A stretch of 64,000 nucleotides of DNA, taken from the NCBI RefSeq assembly GCF_903645325.1, contig NZ_CAHJXQ010000001.1:496001-560000 (forward strand), in the 5' to 3' direction. Within the stretch, counting starts at the first letter, position 1, and each line of letters starts with the position of its first letter. Positions 34,331 to 42,896 of the stretch are shown here, piece by piece. Below the pieces are notes generated by a model. That model was not told where the DNA came from and searched no databases. It saw nothing but the letters and a program-made list of their open reading frames with translations. This stretch comes from Microbacterium tenebrionis (lineage in GTDB: Bacteria > Actinomycetota > Actinomycetes > Actinomycetales > Microbacteriaceae). The translations under genes and the position numbers were made by a program.

Positions 34331-35224
34331 ATGTCTCGTCGTGTCGTCTCCGCTGTCGCCGCTCTCGCCGCGCTCCCTCTTGTGATCGGCCTCGCCGGCT
34401 GCGCCACCGGCGCCGGAAACGCCGGAGGTGAGGACGACGTCGTCACGATCGGTGTCGTCGGCAAGTCCGACGAGCAGTGGCCCGCCTTCGTGGATGCCGC
34501 AGCCGAAGAGGGCATCACCGTCGAGCTCGTGGACTTCGGCTCCTACGAGCAGCCCAACCCCGCCCTGACCGAGGGTGAGATCGACCTCAACCAGTTCCAG
34601 CACATCGTCTACCTCGCGCAGTACAACGAGGCGTCGGGCGAGGACCTCACTCCGATCGGCTCCACGCAGATCTACCCGCTCGGGCTGTACTCGACCAAGT
34701 ACGACGATGTCGACAGCATCCCGGATGGGGAGACCGTCGCCGTCCCGGATGATGCATCGAACCAGGCTCGCGCGCTTCTCGTGCTGCAGGCTGCAGGGCT
34801 GGTCGAGCTCTCCGACGGCGGTACCGCGTTCTCCGATGTCGCGGATGTGGACGAGTCGGCATCCAGGGTGAAGGTCAAGGCGCTCGAAGCGGCGCTCATC
34901 CCCACCTCGCTTCCGGACGTCGCAGCGGCCATCATCAACAACGACTTCGTCCAGGATGCAGGCTTGAGCTTCGACGACGCCCTCTTCACGGACGACCCGT
35001 CCGACGACAGCGCCCTGCAGTACGTGAACATCTTCGCCGCCCGAGCCGAGGATGCCGACAACGAGACGTACGCCAAGCTCGTCGAGATCTTCCAGACGAA
35101 CGAGGCGGTCCAGGCCGGACTCGACGAGTCATCCGGCGGCACAGGAGTCTCGCTTCAGACACCGGTGGACGAGCTGGTCGACCTTCTGGCCTCCGTTCAG
35201 AAGGACGTTGCGGCCAACGACTGA
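34331..35224 (+). CDS. metQ: methionine-binding lipoprotein of the MetQNI importer
   Basis: The 297-residue NlpA/MetQ protein has a lipobox (LAGC, Cys about residue 24), then VVTIGVVGKSDEQWPAFVDA. The family's ligand-binding segments are NPALTEGEIDLNQFQHIVYL (about 75-94), LGLYSTKYDDVDSIPDGETV and VPDDASNQARALLVLQ (about 139-154). It captures methionine outside the cell. The ATG has AGGAAGG upstream. A strong terminator lies between it and metN, so more MetQ than transporter should be made. Confidence 0.93.
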   Translation: MSRRVVSAVAALAALPLVIGLAGCATGAGNAGGEDDVVTIGVVGKSDEQWPAFVDAAAEEGITVELVDFGSYEQPNPALTEGEIDLNQFQHIVYLAQYNEASGEDLTPIGSTQIYPLGLYSTKYDDVDSIPDGETVAVPDDASNQARALLVLQAAGLVELSDGGTAFSDVADVDESASRVKVKALEAALIPTSLPDVAAAIINNDFVQDAGLSFDDALFTDDPSDDSALQYVNIFAARAEDADNETYAKLVEIFQTNEAVQAGLDESSGGTGVSLQTPVDELVDLLASVQKDVAAND

Positions 35225-35240
35225 TCAGCACGACGTGAAA

Positions 35241-35272
35241 GAATCGGGCGGCGCCACGGCGCCGCCCGATTC
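35241..35272 (+). terminator. intra-operon hairpin between metQ and metN
   Basis: GAATCGGGCGGCGCC and its exact reverse complement, separated by two bases (AC), form a 15-bp stem 16 bases after the metQ stop. The following bases are not U-rich (GCCGTCC), so read-through into metNI is expected. Confidence 0.8.
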
Positions 35273-35305
35273 GCCGTCCTCACCCCGAGAGCAACCGGAG
35301 AACCC

Positions 35306-36364
35306 ATGCCGATCGTGACACTCGAGAACGTCTCCAAGACGTATCCGCCGGCCAGTCGTGACGCGCAGCCGACGATCGCCGTCGACGACGTGTCGCTCCA
35401 GGTCGAGAAGGGCGACGTCTTCGGCATCATCGGCTACTCGGGCGCCGGCAAGTCCACGCTCGTCCGGCTCATCAACGCGCTGGAGCCCGCCACCGGCGGC
35501 ACGATCACGGTCGACGGCACCGACATCACCGCGCTCAGCGAGCGGGACCTCCGGGCCGTGCGCGGCGGCATCGGCATGATCTTCCAGCAGTTCAACCTGT
35601 TCGCCGCGAAATCGGTTCGGGCGAACATCGCGTATCCGCTGAAGCTCGCCGGCTGGTCGAAGCCCGACATCGACGCGCGCGTCACAGAACTACTGGCCTT
35701 CGTCGGCCTCAGCGACAAGGCGAAGGCATTCCCCGAGCAGCTGTCCGGTGGCCAGAAGCAGCGCGTCGGCATCGCCCGCGCTCTCGCCACGAGACCGGCG
35801 ATCCTGCTCGCGGATGAGGCGACCAGCGCGCTGGATCCGCAGACCACGCACGAGGTGCTCGCACTGCTCAAGCGGGTGAACGAGGAGCAGGGCGTCACGA
35901 TCGTGATCATCACGCATGAGATGGACGTGATCCAGACCATCGCGACCAAGGTCGCCGTCATGGACTCCGGCCGCGTGATCGAGCAGGGCGATGTGTTCGA
36001 GGTATTCTCGGACCCGCAGCATCCGGCATCGCAGCGCTTCGTCGGGACGGTGATCAAGGGCATCCCCTCACCGGCCGAGCGGGCCGTGCTCCAGGAACGG
36101 CACCGCGGCCGCATCGTCACGTTCTCATTCCGTGACGGCGACTCGTCGCAGGCGCAGGTATTCCTCGACCTCGCCGCCGCCGGGCTCGAGTTCGAGCTCA
36201 TCTACGGGGGCATCAACGACATCCGAGGCCGCGCGTTCGGGCACCTGACCCTCGCCGTGCGAGGCGCGGATGCCGCGATCGACGCAGCCCTCGAGAAGAT
36301 CGGCGCCCACGTCACGGTGACGGAGCTCGCCGGCGACGCCGGACTCGAAGGGGAGGTGCGCTGA
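35306..36364 (+). CDS. metN: methionine ABC transporter ATP-binding protein
   Basis: The 352-residue ATPase has Walker A GYSGAGKSTL (about residue 47), the Q-loop MIFQQFNLF, signature LSGGQKQRVGIARAL (about 147), Walker B ILLADEATSALDP and the switch His in IITHEMDV. The last about 90 residues form the NIL regulatory domain that senses internal methionine in MetN. It drives methionine import with MetI and MetQ. Its TGA overlaps the metI ATG (TGATG). Confidence 0.95.
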   Translation: MPIVTLENVSKTYPPASRDAQPTIAVDDVSLQVEKGDVFGIIGYSGAGKSTLVRLINALEPATGGTITVDGTDITALSERDLRAVRGGIGMIFQQFNLFAAKSVRANIAYPLKLAGWSKPDIDARVTELLAFVGLSDKAKAFPEQLSGGQKQRVGIARALATRPAILLADEATSALDPQTTHEVLALLKRVNEEQGVTIVIITHEMDVIQTIATKVAVMDSGRVIEQGDVFEVFSDPQHPASQRFVGTVIKGIPSPAERAVLQERHRGRIVTFSFRDGDSSQAQVFLDLAAAGLEFELIYGGINDIRGRAFGHLTLAVRGADAAIDAALEKIGAHVTVTELAGDAGLEGEVR

Positions 36365-37023
36365 TGGATCGCCTCATCGAACTCCAGGGCGACTTCTGGG
36401 CCGCCGCCGTCGAGACGCTGTACATGACGTCGTTCGCGCTCGTGCTGGGCGGCGTCCTCGGCCTCGTGATCGGTGTCGCGACCTACGCCACGCGCTCGGG
36501 CGGAGTGATGCCCAACCGTGTGGTCTACGGGATCGTCAACCTCATCATCAACTTCTTCCGGCCGATCCCGTTCGTGATCTTCCTTGCCGTGCTGCAGCCG
36601 TTCACGCGGCTCGTCGTCGGCACGGGGATCGGTGTGACGGCCGGCGCCTTCGCGATCGGCGTCGCGGCGTCGTTCGCGATCGGACGAATCGTCGAGCAGC
36701 ACCTGGTCTCGGTTCCACCCGGCGTGGTCGAGGCCGCCCGATCGATGGGCGCGGGGCCATGGCGGATCCTCCTCACCGTGGTGATCCCGGAGGCCCTGGG
36801 CCCGCTCATCCTCGGCTATACGTTCATCGTCGTGGCCGTGATCGACATGACGGCGATGGCCGGCGCCATCGGCGGTGGCGGCCTGGGCGCCTTCGCCCTG
36901 ATCTACGGGTTCCGCCAGTTCGAGCCTGTGGTCATGTGGGCTGCGATCGTGCTGATCGTCGTGTTCGTGCACCTGGTGCAGATGCTCGGCACGTGGCTGG
37001 CGCGACGGGTCATGCGTCGCTGA
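36364..37023 (+). CDS. metI: methionine ABC transporter permease
   Basis: The 219-residue permease has five transmembrane helices and the coupling EAA loop VEAARSMGAGPWRILLTVVI (about residues 121-140), plus the conserved NFFRPIPFVIFLAVLQP (about 61-77). Two MetI subunits form the channel driven by two MetN. It completes the Q-N-I order of this operon. Confidence 0.95.
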   Translation: MDRLIELQGDFWAAAVETLYMTSFALVLGGVLGLVIGVATYATRSGGVMPNRVVYGIVNLIINFFRPIPFVIFLAVLQPFTRLVVGTGIGVTAGAFAIGVAASFAIGRIVEQHLVSVPPGVVEAARSMGAGPWRILLTVVIPEALGPLILGYTFIVVAVIDMTAMAGAIGGGGLGAFALIYGFRQFEPVVMWAAIVLIVVFVHLVQMLGTWLARRVMRR

Positions 37024-37054
37024 CGCTCCTCGCGCCGCCCTCTGCGGGATGCCC

Positions 37055-37972
37055 TCAGCGTGGGGCGTACTGCAGCGTGCGCCGCGTCACGAACTCGCGC
37101 GGCCGGCCCGACAGCGGGTCGACGAATCGCAGTTCGCGTGCGAGCAGCTGCAGCGGCCGGTCGTGGTCGTCGGGCTGCTCGTCGGTGAGCACGGGATAGA
37201 GGTTGTCGTGCAGGATGCCGATGCCGATGCTCGCCAGGTGCACCCGCAGCTGATGCATCTTGCCGGTGTGCGGGCGCAGCAGGGTGTGGATCACGTGGTC
37301 GGACTGGTCGATGAGTTCGATCAGGGTCTCGGAGTTCGGTTCGCGCTCGGGATCGACGACGACGCACACCTGCCCGCGGAACTTCTCGATGTGCAGTCGC
37401 ACCGTCTGCGGGAAGGACCTTGTCCAGTCCGCCGGCCGGGCGGACACGGCCTCGTAGACCTTCTCGATCGCCCGGTCCTGGAACAGCATCTGGTACGCGC
37501 CGCGGGTCTGCGGCCTGGTCGAGAACATCAGCAGGCCCGCGGTGGCGCGGTCCAGGCGATGGATCGGCGTGAGGTCGGGGTTGTCGAAATCGCGGCGCAG
37601 CCGCACCAGCGCCGAGTTCTGCACATACTTGCCCGCAGGAGTGGTCGGCAGGAAGTGCGGCTTGTCGACGACGAGGAGGTCGTCGTCGTGGTGGACGATC
37701 TCGAGGTCGAACGGGATCTCGACCTCGACCGGCGGCTCGCGGTAATACCAGACGAACTCCTCGACACCGAGCGGAGTCTCGCGGGTGAGGGCCGATCCGT
37801 CGAAGGCGACGATCTCTCCGCGGTCGAATCGCCGCAGGAGCCGCTCGGGGTCGAGGTGGAAGAAGCGCTCGACCATGTAGGCACTCACGGTCGGCCAGGG
37901 GCCGCTCATCGGCACGTGCAGGCGGGTCGCGCCGACTCCGTCGCGCACCGGCAGCGGCGATCGCATCGCCAT
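37055..37972 (-). CDS. RluA-family 23S rRNA/tRNA pseudouridine synthase
   Basis: The 305-residue protein has the catalytic motif PIHRLDRATAGLLMFS (about residues 135-150, Asp after RL) and HTGKMHQLRVHLASIG (about 240-255), both typical of RluA-type synthases. LLVVDKPHFLPTTP marks the start of the catalytic domain. An extra N-terminal part of about 90 residues resembles S4-less RluA proteins of actinobacteria. It isomerises uridine to pseudouridine in structured RNA; which site is unknown. Confidence 0.9.
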   Translation of the reverse strand: MAMRSPLPVRDGVGATRLHVPMSGPWPTVSAYMVERFFHLDPERLLRRFDRGEIVAFDGSALTRETPLGVEEFVWYYREPPVEVEIPFDLEIVHHDDDLLVVDKPHFLPTTPAGKYVQNSALVRLRRDFDNPDLTPIHRLDRATAGLLMFSTRPQTRGAYQMLFQDRAIEKVYEAVSARPADWTRSFPQTVRLHIEKFRGQVCVVVDPEREPNSETLIELIDQSDHVIHTLLRPHTGKMHQLRVHLASIGIGILHDNLYPVLTDEQPDDHDRPLQLLARELRFVDPLSGRPREFVTRRTLQYAPR

Positions 37973-37985
37973 CAGGATGCCGCCA

Positions 37986-38480
37986 TCACAGGTCGAAGGT
38001 CAGACTGAGCTTGCGCAACAGCGCGGCCATCCGCTCGCGGTCCGCCCGAGAGAGGGACTTCAGCAGATCGGCTTCGACGTCGACGAGACGGGTGATGGCG
38101 GCATCCACGCGGATGCGCCCGTCGTCGGTGAGCGTCACGAGCACGCTGCGTCCGTCACCGGGGTCGGCTTCGCGCCGGACGAAGCGCCGCCCGACCAGTC
38201 GGTCTATGCGGTTGGTCATGGTGCCACTGGAGACCAGTGTCTGCTGCAGCAGCTGCTTGGGGGAGAGCTGGAAGGGTGCGCCGGCGCGACGGAGCGCGGA
38301 GAGCACGTCCCACTCCCATGCCTCGATGTCGCTGCGGCGGAACACCTCGCGCCTGGCCCGGTCGAGATAGCGCGAGAGCCGATCCATGCGGGAGAGCACC
38401 TCGAGGGGCGAGAAGTCCAAGTCGGGACGCTGGGCGTTCCATGCGCCGACGATCCGGTCGACCTCGTCTGCCTCGCTCAT
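37986..38480 (-). CDS. MarR-family transcriptional regulator
   Basis: The 164-residue protein has the MarR dimer helix and a winged helix-turn-helix: SPKQLLQQTLVSSGTMTNRI (recognition part, about residues 73-92), DRLVGRRFVRREADPGDGRSVLV (the wing with its D-x-R, about 93-115) and LTDDGRIRVDAAI. It likely responds to phenolic or lipophilic ligands and represses nearby or distant genes. It is transcribed towards the pseudouridine synthase gene (13-base gap). Confidence 0.9.
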   Translation of the reverse strand: MSEADEVDRIVGAWNAQRPDLDFSPLEVLSRMDRLSRYLDRARREVFRRSDIEAWEWDVLSALRRAGAPFQLSPKQLLQQTLVSSGTMTNRIDRLVGRRFVRREADPGDGRSVLVTLTDDGRIRVDAAITRLVDVEADLLKSLSRADRERMAALLRKLSLTFDL

Positions 38481-38522
38481 CTGTCCATTATCCGATGCAG
38501 GACGTCGGTCCTTGGGCAGATT

Positions 38523-38554
38523 CAGGGATCGACAGGCTCAGGGATCGACAGGCT
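38523..38554. repeat. tandem pair of REP-like units at the end of the HNH gene
   Basis: CAGGGATCGACAGGCT occurs twice head to tail (38523-38538, 38539-38554). Read on the other strand, AGCCTGTCGATCCCTG is a variant of the CCCTGAGCCCGTCGA repeat seen inside hrpA. The HNH gene's stop codon lies at the right edge. Confidence 0.75.
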
Positions 38555-39801
38555 CAGACGAACATCACGCGGGGCGCGGGGTCGTCGATGTACTCGCGGC
38601 CGAGCGGGCTGCGCCAGACGAGCGTGCCCTCGTCGTGCTGCGTGACCGTCCATCGATGTCGCGCGTCCACATCGGGATGCTTGAGCGGATGATGACTGTT
38701 GCAGAAGCAGGCGAGGTTGCACAGTGCGGTCGCTCCGCCGAATGCTCGGTCGCAGTTGTGGTCGATCTGACATCGCGATGTCTTGGCGCGGCATCCGGGG
38801 AACCGGCAGTGCTGGTCCCGTGCTCGCAGGTATTTCTTCATCCGGCCCGACGGGACGTAGGTGTCGACGTTCGTAACCATTCCGCTCGGGTCGAGGAACA
38901 GGCGACTGAAACTCGGTGCCCGGCCGGCGAGGTCGCGGGCGATGTCCGGGTGGACCGGGCCGATCCCGTCGATCTCGGCCATCATGTCGTCGCGCCCGAC
39001 GAGAGTGCTCGCGGCGATCGTCACCTGAACGGTCGGCCGGAAGGCCTCCATTTCGGTGCCGAGCCCGGTCGAGGGGGCCGCAGTGAGCACAAGATCGCAG
39101 AACAGGTCGGCGCGACGCTGATCCATCGTCCGGTCATCGTCGATCTCGCGTGCCATGGCGCTGAGGCGGTCGTGAATGCCGTGCGCGAGGATCTCGGGGA
39201 CGACGGCGATCAGCTGAGCCATGCCGTCCGCGGTCGGTTGAATCCGCACCTCACGCTCGTCACGAGCTTCGCGGTGCGATTCGAGCTGCGTGACCGGTTG
39301 CAGCTTCGCTGTCACCGCCCGGGCATGAGCCTTGGTCCGCGGCGCGGTCGTGCGGCAGGCGTAGGGGAGCACGTCGTGCTCATAGGCGGCTCGATCAGCG
39401 GCTCCGCCGTCGGCCGCTTCACCTCGATCGTCGCGCGGCCCGGCCTCGACGATCACTTCGGCGTGGCGCCTGCTGATCCGGCCCTCCTTCAACGCGTGAA
39501 GCGTCGCGGGGAAGCCGTTCACGAGCGCTGCGGCGTGCGCGAACTGCACGCTCATCGTCCCGGGGGAGACATGCCCCGCGGCGGCGAACTCGGCGACCAT
39601 CGATCGCTCGGCCATCGAACTGTGCACGATCTTCGGACCGGCCTCATAGGCGAGCAGGTCAGCCCTCTCGGCGAGCACCTCGGCGCGGCGCGCCTCCAGT
39701 GCGGCGATCTGTTCGCCGAGATCCATCCATTCATCCAGCAGAGCTGCGCGGCGCTCGTCAGCGACGGGTCGCTCTGTTCGATGCTCCGCGGTGAAGGTCA
39801 T
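38554..39801 (-). CDS. DUF222/HNH endonuclease domain protein (13E12-type)
   Basis: The 415-residue protein has a helical DUF222 domain (about residues 1-280, with VSPGTMSVQFAHAAALV and GRISRRHAEVIVEAGP) and an HNH zinc-finger nuclease at the end: CRFPGC, QIDHNCDRAFGGAT and NLACFCNSHHPLKH (about 345-388). The family is repeated many times in actinobacterial genomes (13E12 repeats of mycobacteria), and its function is unknown. The A/T-richer bases just upstream (39802-39860) differ from the surroundings. It ends at REP-like units, which may help it spread. Confidence 0.88.
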   Translation of the reverse strand: MTFTAEHRTERPVADERRAALLDEWMDLGEQIAALEARRAEVLAERADLLAYEAGPKIVHSSMAERSMVAEFAAAGHVSPGTMSVQFAHAAALVNGFPATLHALKEGRISRRHAEVIVEAGPRDDRGEAADGGAADRAAYEHDVLPYACRTTAPRTKAHARAVTAKLQPVTQLESHREARDEREVRIQPTADGMAQLIAVVPEILAHGIHDRLSAMAREIDDDRTMDQRRADLFCDLVLTAAPSTGLGTEMEAFRPTVQVTIAASTLVGRDDMMAEIDGIGPVHPDIARDLAGRAPSFSRLFLDPSGMVTNVDTYVPSGRMKKYLRARDQHCRFPGCRAKTSRCQIDHNCDRAFGGATALCNLACFCNSHHPLKHPDVDARHRWTVTQHDEGTLVWRSPLGREYIDDPAPRVMFV

Positions 39802-39877
39802 ATCTCATTATCGAACAAAACAACGATGAATGCAAGGCGTGAGCGCAGAACAATAGAAGAAATGTTCGGATACGTTT

Positions 39878-40114
39878 CTACCCGCTCTTGACCCACACGG
39901 CCGTGTACCGCCATAACAGCCCGCGGCGCATCTTGACCCCTGGCAGGATCTCGGAGGCGACCGAGGTGATCTGATCGAAAGTCTCCGACGGCTCTCGAGC
40001 GAGCGCCGTCATGCTCTCGGGCACGGTCTGCGCGCGGCGCGGGTGGCGGATCGCCCCGATCACGGGGTTGAGTGCCGCAGCACCCACGGCGAATAGGCCG
40101 CGTTGTGCGACCAC
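39878..40114 (-). pseudogene. remnant, possibly C-terminal end of a methyltransferase gene
   Basis: A 78-codon minus-strand frame ends ITSVASEILPGVKMRRGLLW then RYTAVWVKSG. The LPGVKMRR..LLWRY...W pattern resembles the last strands of a group of class I methyltransferases. No SAM-binding motif remains upstream. The frame stays open to about 40190, with only one GTG start and no ribosome-binding site. I regard it as a fragment; the family call is tentative. Confidence 0.35.
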
Positions 40115-40267
40115 GGGTGGGATGCGTTGAACCTGCTCAACGCGCTGAGCGCCCGCTTGGTCGCCTGATTCGTGCCAGGAGTCTACGAGCAGGGGTGGAA
40201 ATCAGGAACCTGCAAGAGCCCGCACTCCGGCCGTGGCAGACTTGTCAGGCAGCCCGTGCGGCTGCGG
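40115..40267. other. 153-base gap before tRNA-Gln
   Basis: The gap holds the likely promoter of the tRNA (TTGTCAGGCAG at about 40249-40259 is GC-rich, and no clear -10 is visible) and the open continuation of the remnant frame on the minus strand. I see no gene. Confidence 0.4.
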
Positions 40268-40339
40268 TCCGCCGTGGTGTAATGGCAGCACGACAGCCTT
40301 TGGAGCTGTTAGGTCTAGGTTCGAGTCCTGGCGGCGGAG
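40268..40339 (+). tRNA. tRNA-Gln (anticodon UUG)
   Basis: The 72 bases fold as a tRNA: acceptor TCCGCCG/CGGCGGA, D arm GTGT...CAC with AATGGCAG loop, anticodon stem ACAGC/GCTGT around loop CTTTGGA (anticodon TTG, reading CAA and CAG), and the T arm with GGTTCGAGTCC. The discriminator base is G and CCA is not encoded. The next gene's ATG is only two bases away. Confidence 0.96.
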
Positions 40340-40340
40340 C

Positions 40341-41789
40341 ATGACGGAGAACAACCTCGCCATCATCGTGCTCGCTGCAGGCCAGGGCACCCGGATGAAG
40401 TCAGCGTTGCCCAAGGTGCTGCATCCGATCGCCGGACGACCGCTCGTCGGCCACGTGCTCACGACGGCATCCCGCCTCGGAGCCGACCACATCGAAGTGG
40501 TCGTGCGTCACGAGCGCGATCGCGTCGTCGAGGTGCTCTCGAAGCAGTACCCCGAGGCGGTCATCGTCGATCAGGACGAGATCCCCGGCACCGGCCGAGC
40601 CGTCCAGGTCGCCGTCGACGCGCTCCCGTCGGATTTCGGCGGCGACGTCCTCGTGCTCTCGGGCGATGTGCCGCTGCTCGAGGCCGACACGCTGTCGGCT
40701 CTCGTCGACGCGCATCGTTCGGCGGCGGCATCCGCCACTGTGCTCAGCGCCCTTCTCGACGACCCGACCGGGTACGGCCGCGTCATCCGCGACGACAGCG
40801 GCACGGTGGCTCGCATCGTCGAACAGAAGGACGCGACGGCCGATGAAGCGGCGGTCACCGAGATCAACTCCGGCGTGTACGTGTTCCGCGCGGCATCCCT
40901 GCGCACGCACCTGACGAAGATCGACCAGAACAACGCACAGGGCGAGCTGTACCTCACCGACGTGATCGGACTACTCCGTGAAGCGCAGGAGACCGTCGCG
41001 GCCGAAGTCGCGACGGACACGGCCGCGACCTTCGGCGTCAACGACCGCGTCCAGCTCGCCGAGGCCGGCAGGGTCCTCAACGACCGCATCGTCCGCCACT
41101 GGCAGCGCGCCGGCGTCACGGTCGTCGACCCCGCGACGACCTGGATCGACGACGACGCCAAGCTCGCGCCCGACGTCACGCTCTTCCCGAACACGTACAT
41201 CGCCGGTGCCACCGTCGTCGAGTCCGGCGCCGTCATCGGCCCCGACACCTCACTGCTGGACTGCGAGGTCGGCGAAGGCGCCGTCATCCGCCGCTCCGAC
41301 GCGACCCTCGCCGTGATCGGTGCAGGCGCCACCGTCGGACCGTTCGCGTACATCCGACCGGGCACGACTCTCGGGGCAGGGGGCAAGATCGGCACCTTCG
41401 TCGAGACGAAGAACTCGCAGATCGGCGACGGGAGCAAGGTCCCGCACCTCTCCTACATCGGCGACGCGACGATCGGGGAGCGCGTGAACCTCGGCGCCGG
41501 CGCGATCACGGCGAACTACGACGACATCGTCAAGCACCGCACCGAGATCGGCGACGAGGTGCACACCGGCTCGCACAACGTGTTCGTCGCTCCCGTTAGG
41601 ATTGGAGACGGTGCGAAGACCGGAGCAGGAGCGGTCGTCCGCAAGGACGTTCCCGCTGGAGCCCTGGCCCTGAGCGTCGCCCCTCAGCGCAACATCGAGG
41701 GGTGGGTCGAGAAGAATCGTGCCGGTACCGGCGCCGCTGAGGCGGCGTCCCGGGCCGGCAAGGCCGCAAACAGCGAAGCTGCAGAGTAA
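40341..41789 (+). CDS. glmU: bifunctional N-acetylglucosamine-1-P uridyltransferase/glucosamine-1-P acetyltransferase
   Basis: The 482-residue enzyme starts with the nucleotidyltransferase signature LAAGQGTRMKSALPKVLH (about residues 12-29), has LVLSGDVPLL (about 107) and EINSGVYVF, then a left-handed beta-helix acetyltransferase domain with hexapeptide repeats (about 260-440) and YIGDATIGERVNLGAGAITANYD (about 371). It makes UDP-GlcNAc for peptidoglycan. The ATG at 40341 cannot be later without losing the signature. It starts one base past the tRNA discriminator, whose GGCGGAG may act as the ribosome-binding site. Confidence 0.96.
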   Translation: MTENNLAIIVLAAGQGTRMKSALPKVLHPIAGRPLVGHVLTTASRLGADHIEVVVRHERDRVVEVLSKQYPEAVIVDQDEIPGTGRAVQVAVDALPSDFGGDVLVLSGDVPLLEADTLSALVDAHRSAAASATVLSALLDDPTGYGRVIRDDSGTVARIVEQKDATADEAAVTEINSGVYVFRAASLRTHLTKIDQNNAQGELYLTDVIGLLREAQETVAAEVATDTAATFGVNDRVQLAEAGRVLNDRIVRHWQRAGVTVVDPATTWIDDDAKLAPDVTLFPNTYIAGATVVESGAVIGPDTSLLDCEVGEGAVIRRSDATLAVIGAGATVGPFAYIRPGTTLGAGGKIGTFVETKNSQIGDGSKVPHLSYIGDATIGERVNLGAGAITANYDDIVKHRTEIGDEVHTGSHNVFVAPVRIGDGAKTGAGAVVRKDVPAGALALSVAPQRNIEGWVEKNRAGTGAAEAASRAGKAANSEAAE

Positions 41790-41797
41790 GGCAGGTC

Positions 41798-42832
41798 ATG
41801 GCGCGCAAGAAGAAGACCGTTGAACTGGATCGGGACAACGGCGTCGCGCCGGGACTCGTCGCCAAGACGAAGAAGCGGCTCGTCGTCGCCGGCGGACGCT
41901 CGCACCCCGAACTGACCGCGGCGGTCGCCGCGGCCCTCGGCACCGAGATCGCCCCGACCGAGCACCGCACCTTCGCGTCTGGCGAGATCTACTCGCGCTT
42001 CGAGGTCTCGATCCGCGGATGCGATCTGTTCCTGGTGCAGACCTTCGGTGAGCCGGTCAACGAGTGGCTCATGGAGACGCTCATCATGATCGACGCGGCC
42101 AAGCGCGCCTCCGCCAAGCGCATCACCGTCGTCGCCCCCTACTACCCGTACTCCCGGCAGGACAAGAAGGGCCGCGGCCGCGAGCCCATCAGCGCCCGGC
42201 TGGTCGCCGACATGCTGAAGACCGCCGGTGCCGACCGCGTCATGAGCGTCGACCTGCACGCGGCCCAGATCCAGGGCTTCTTCGACGGCCCCGTCGACCA
42301 CCTGTTCGCCAAGCCCGTGCTGCTCGAGCACTTCAAGGCGAACCTCACGGCAGAAGACCGCGAGACCCTCACGATCGTCTCGCCCGACATGGGTCGTGTC
42401 CGCGTGGCTGACACCTGGTCGGACAGCCTGAACGCGCCGCTCGCGATCATCCACAAGCGTCGCGACCCGAAGGTCGCCAACCAGGTCTCCGTCCACGAGA
42501 TCGTCGGAACGGTCGAAGGGCGCACCTGCCTGCTCGTCGACGACATGATCGACACCGGCGGCACGATCGTCAAGGCTGCGCAGGCGCTGAAGGCCAACGG
42601 CGCCCGTCGAGTCATCGTCGCAGCGACCCACGCGATCTTCAGCGATCCGGCCAACGAGCGCCTGCAGGACGCCTCGATCGACGAGGTCGTCGTCACCGAC
42701 ACGATCCCGCTAACCGAGTCCCGCCGATGGGACGCTCTGACGATCCTGCCGATCGCTCCACTGCTGGCGCGCGCCATCCACGAGGTCTTCGAGGACGGCT
42801 CCGTGACGAGCATGTTCGGCGGCGACGCCTAG
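41798..42832 (+). CDS. prs: ribose-phosphate pyrophosphokinase
   Basis: The 344-residue PRPP synthetase has RLVVAGGRSHPELTAAVA (about residues 26-43), FASGEIYSRFEVSIRG, the flexible-loop/ATP region APYYPYSRQDKKGRGREPIS (about 112-131), a HA pair in DLHAAQIQGFFD (about 151) and the PRPP-binding loop CLLVDDMIDTGGTIV (about 247-261). It makes PRPP for nucleotides, His and Trp. About 20 basic, polar residues precede the usual start. It follows glmU by 8 bases, the standard Gram-positive operon. Confidence 0.96.
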   Translation: MARKKKTVELDRDNGVAPGLVAKTKKRLVVAGGRSHPELTAAVAAALGTEIAPTEHRTFASGEIYSRFEVSIRGCDLFLVQTFGEPVNEWLMETLIMIDAAKRASAKRITVVAPYYPYSRQDKKGRGREPISARLVADMLKTAGADRVMSVDLHAAQIQGFFDGPVDHLFAKPVLLEHFKANLTAEDRETLTIVSPDMGRVRVADTWSDSLNAPLAIIHKRRDPKVANQVSVHEIVGTVEGRTCLLVDDMIDTGGTIVKAAQALKANGARRVIVAATHAIFSDPANERLQDASIDEVVVTDTIPLTESRRWDALTILPIAPLLARAIHEVFEDGSVTSMFGGDA

Positions 42833-42883
42833 TCTCATCGCGTCTCGACAGCGCAGACACAGCCCGCCCATAGCGGCCGGCCC

Positions 42884-42889
42884 TACGCT
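42884..42889 (+). promoter_or_regulatory. -10-like hexamer TACGCT, leaderless start of the flavin cluster
   Basis: TACGCT ends 7 bases before the ATG at 42897, with no ribosome-binding site. Confidence 0.55.
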
Positions 42890-42896
42890 CGATCCC

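Noticed and set aside
38523..38554. Start of a CRISPR array
   Set aside because: Only two adjacent copies with no spacers between; the unit belongs to a dispersed repeat family.
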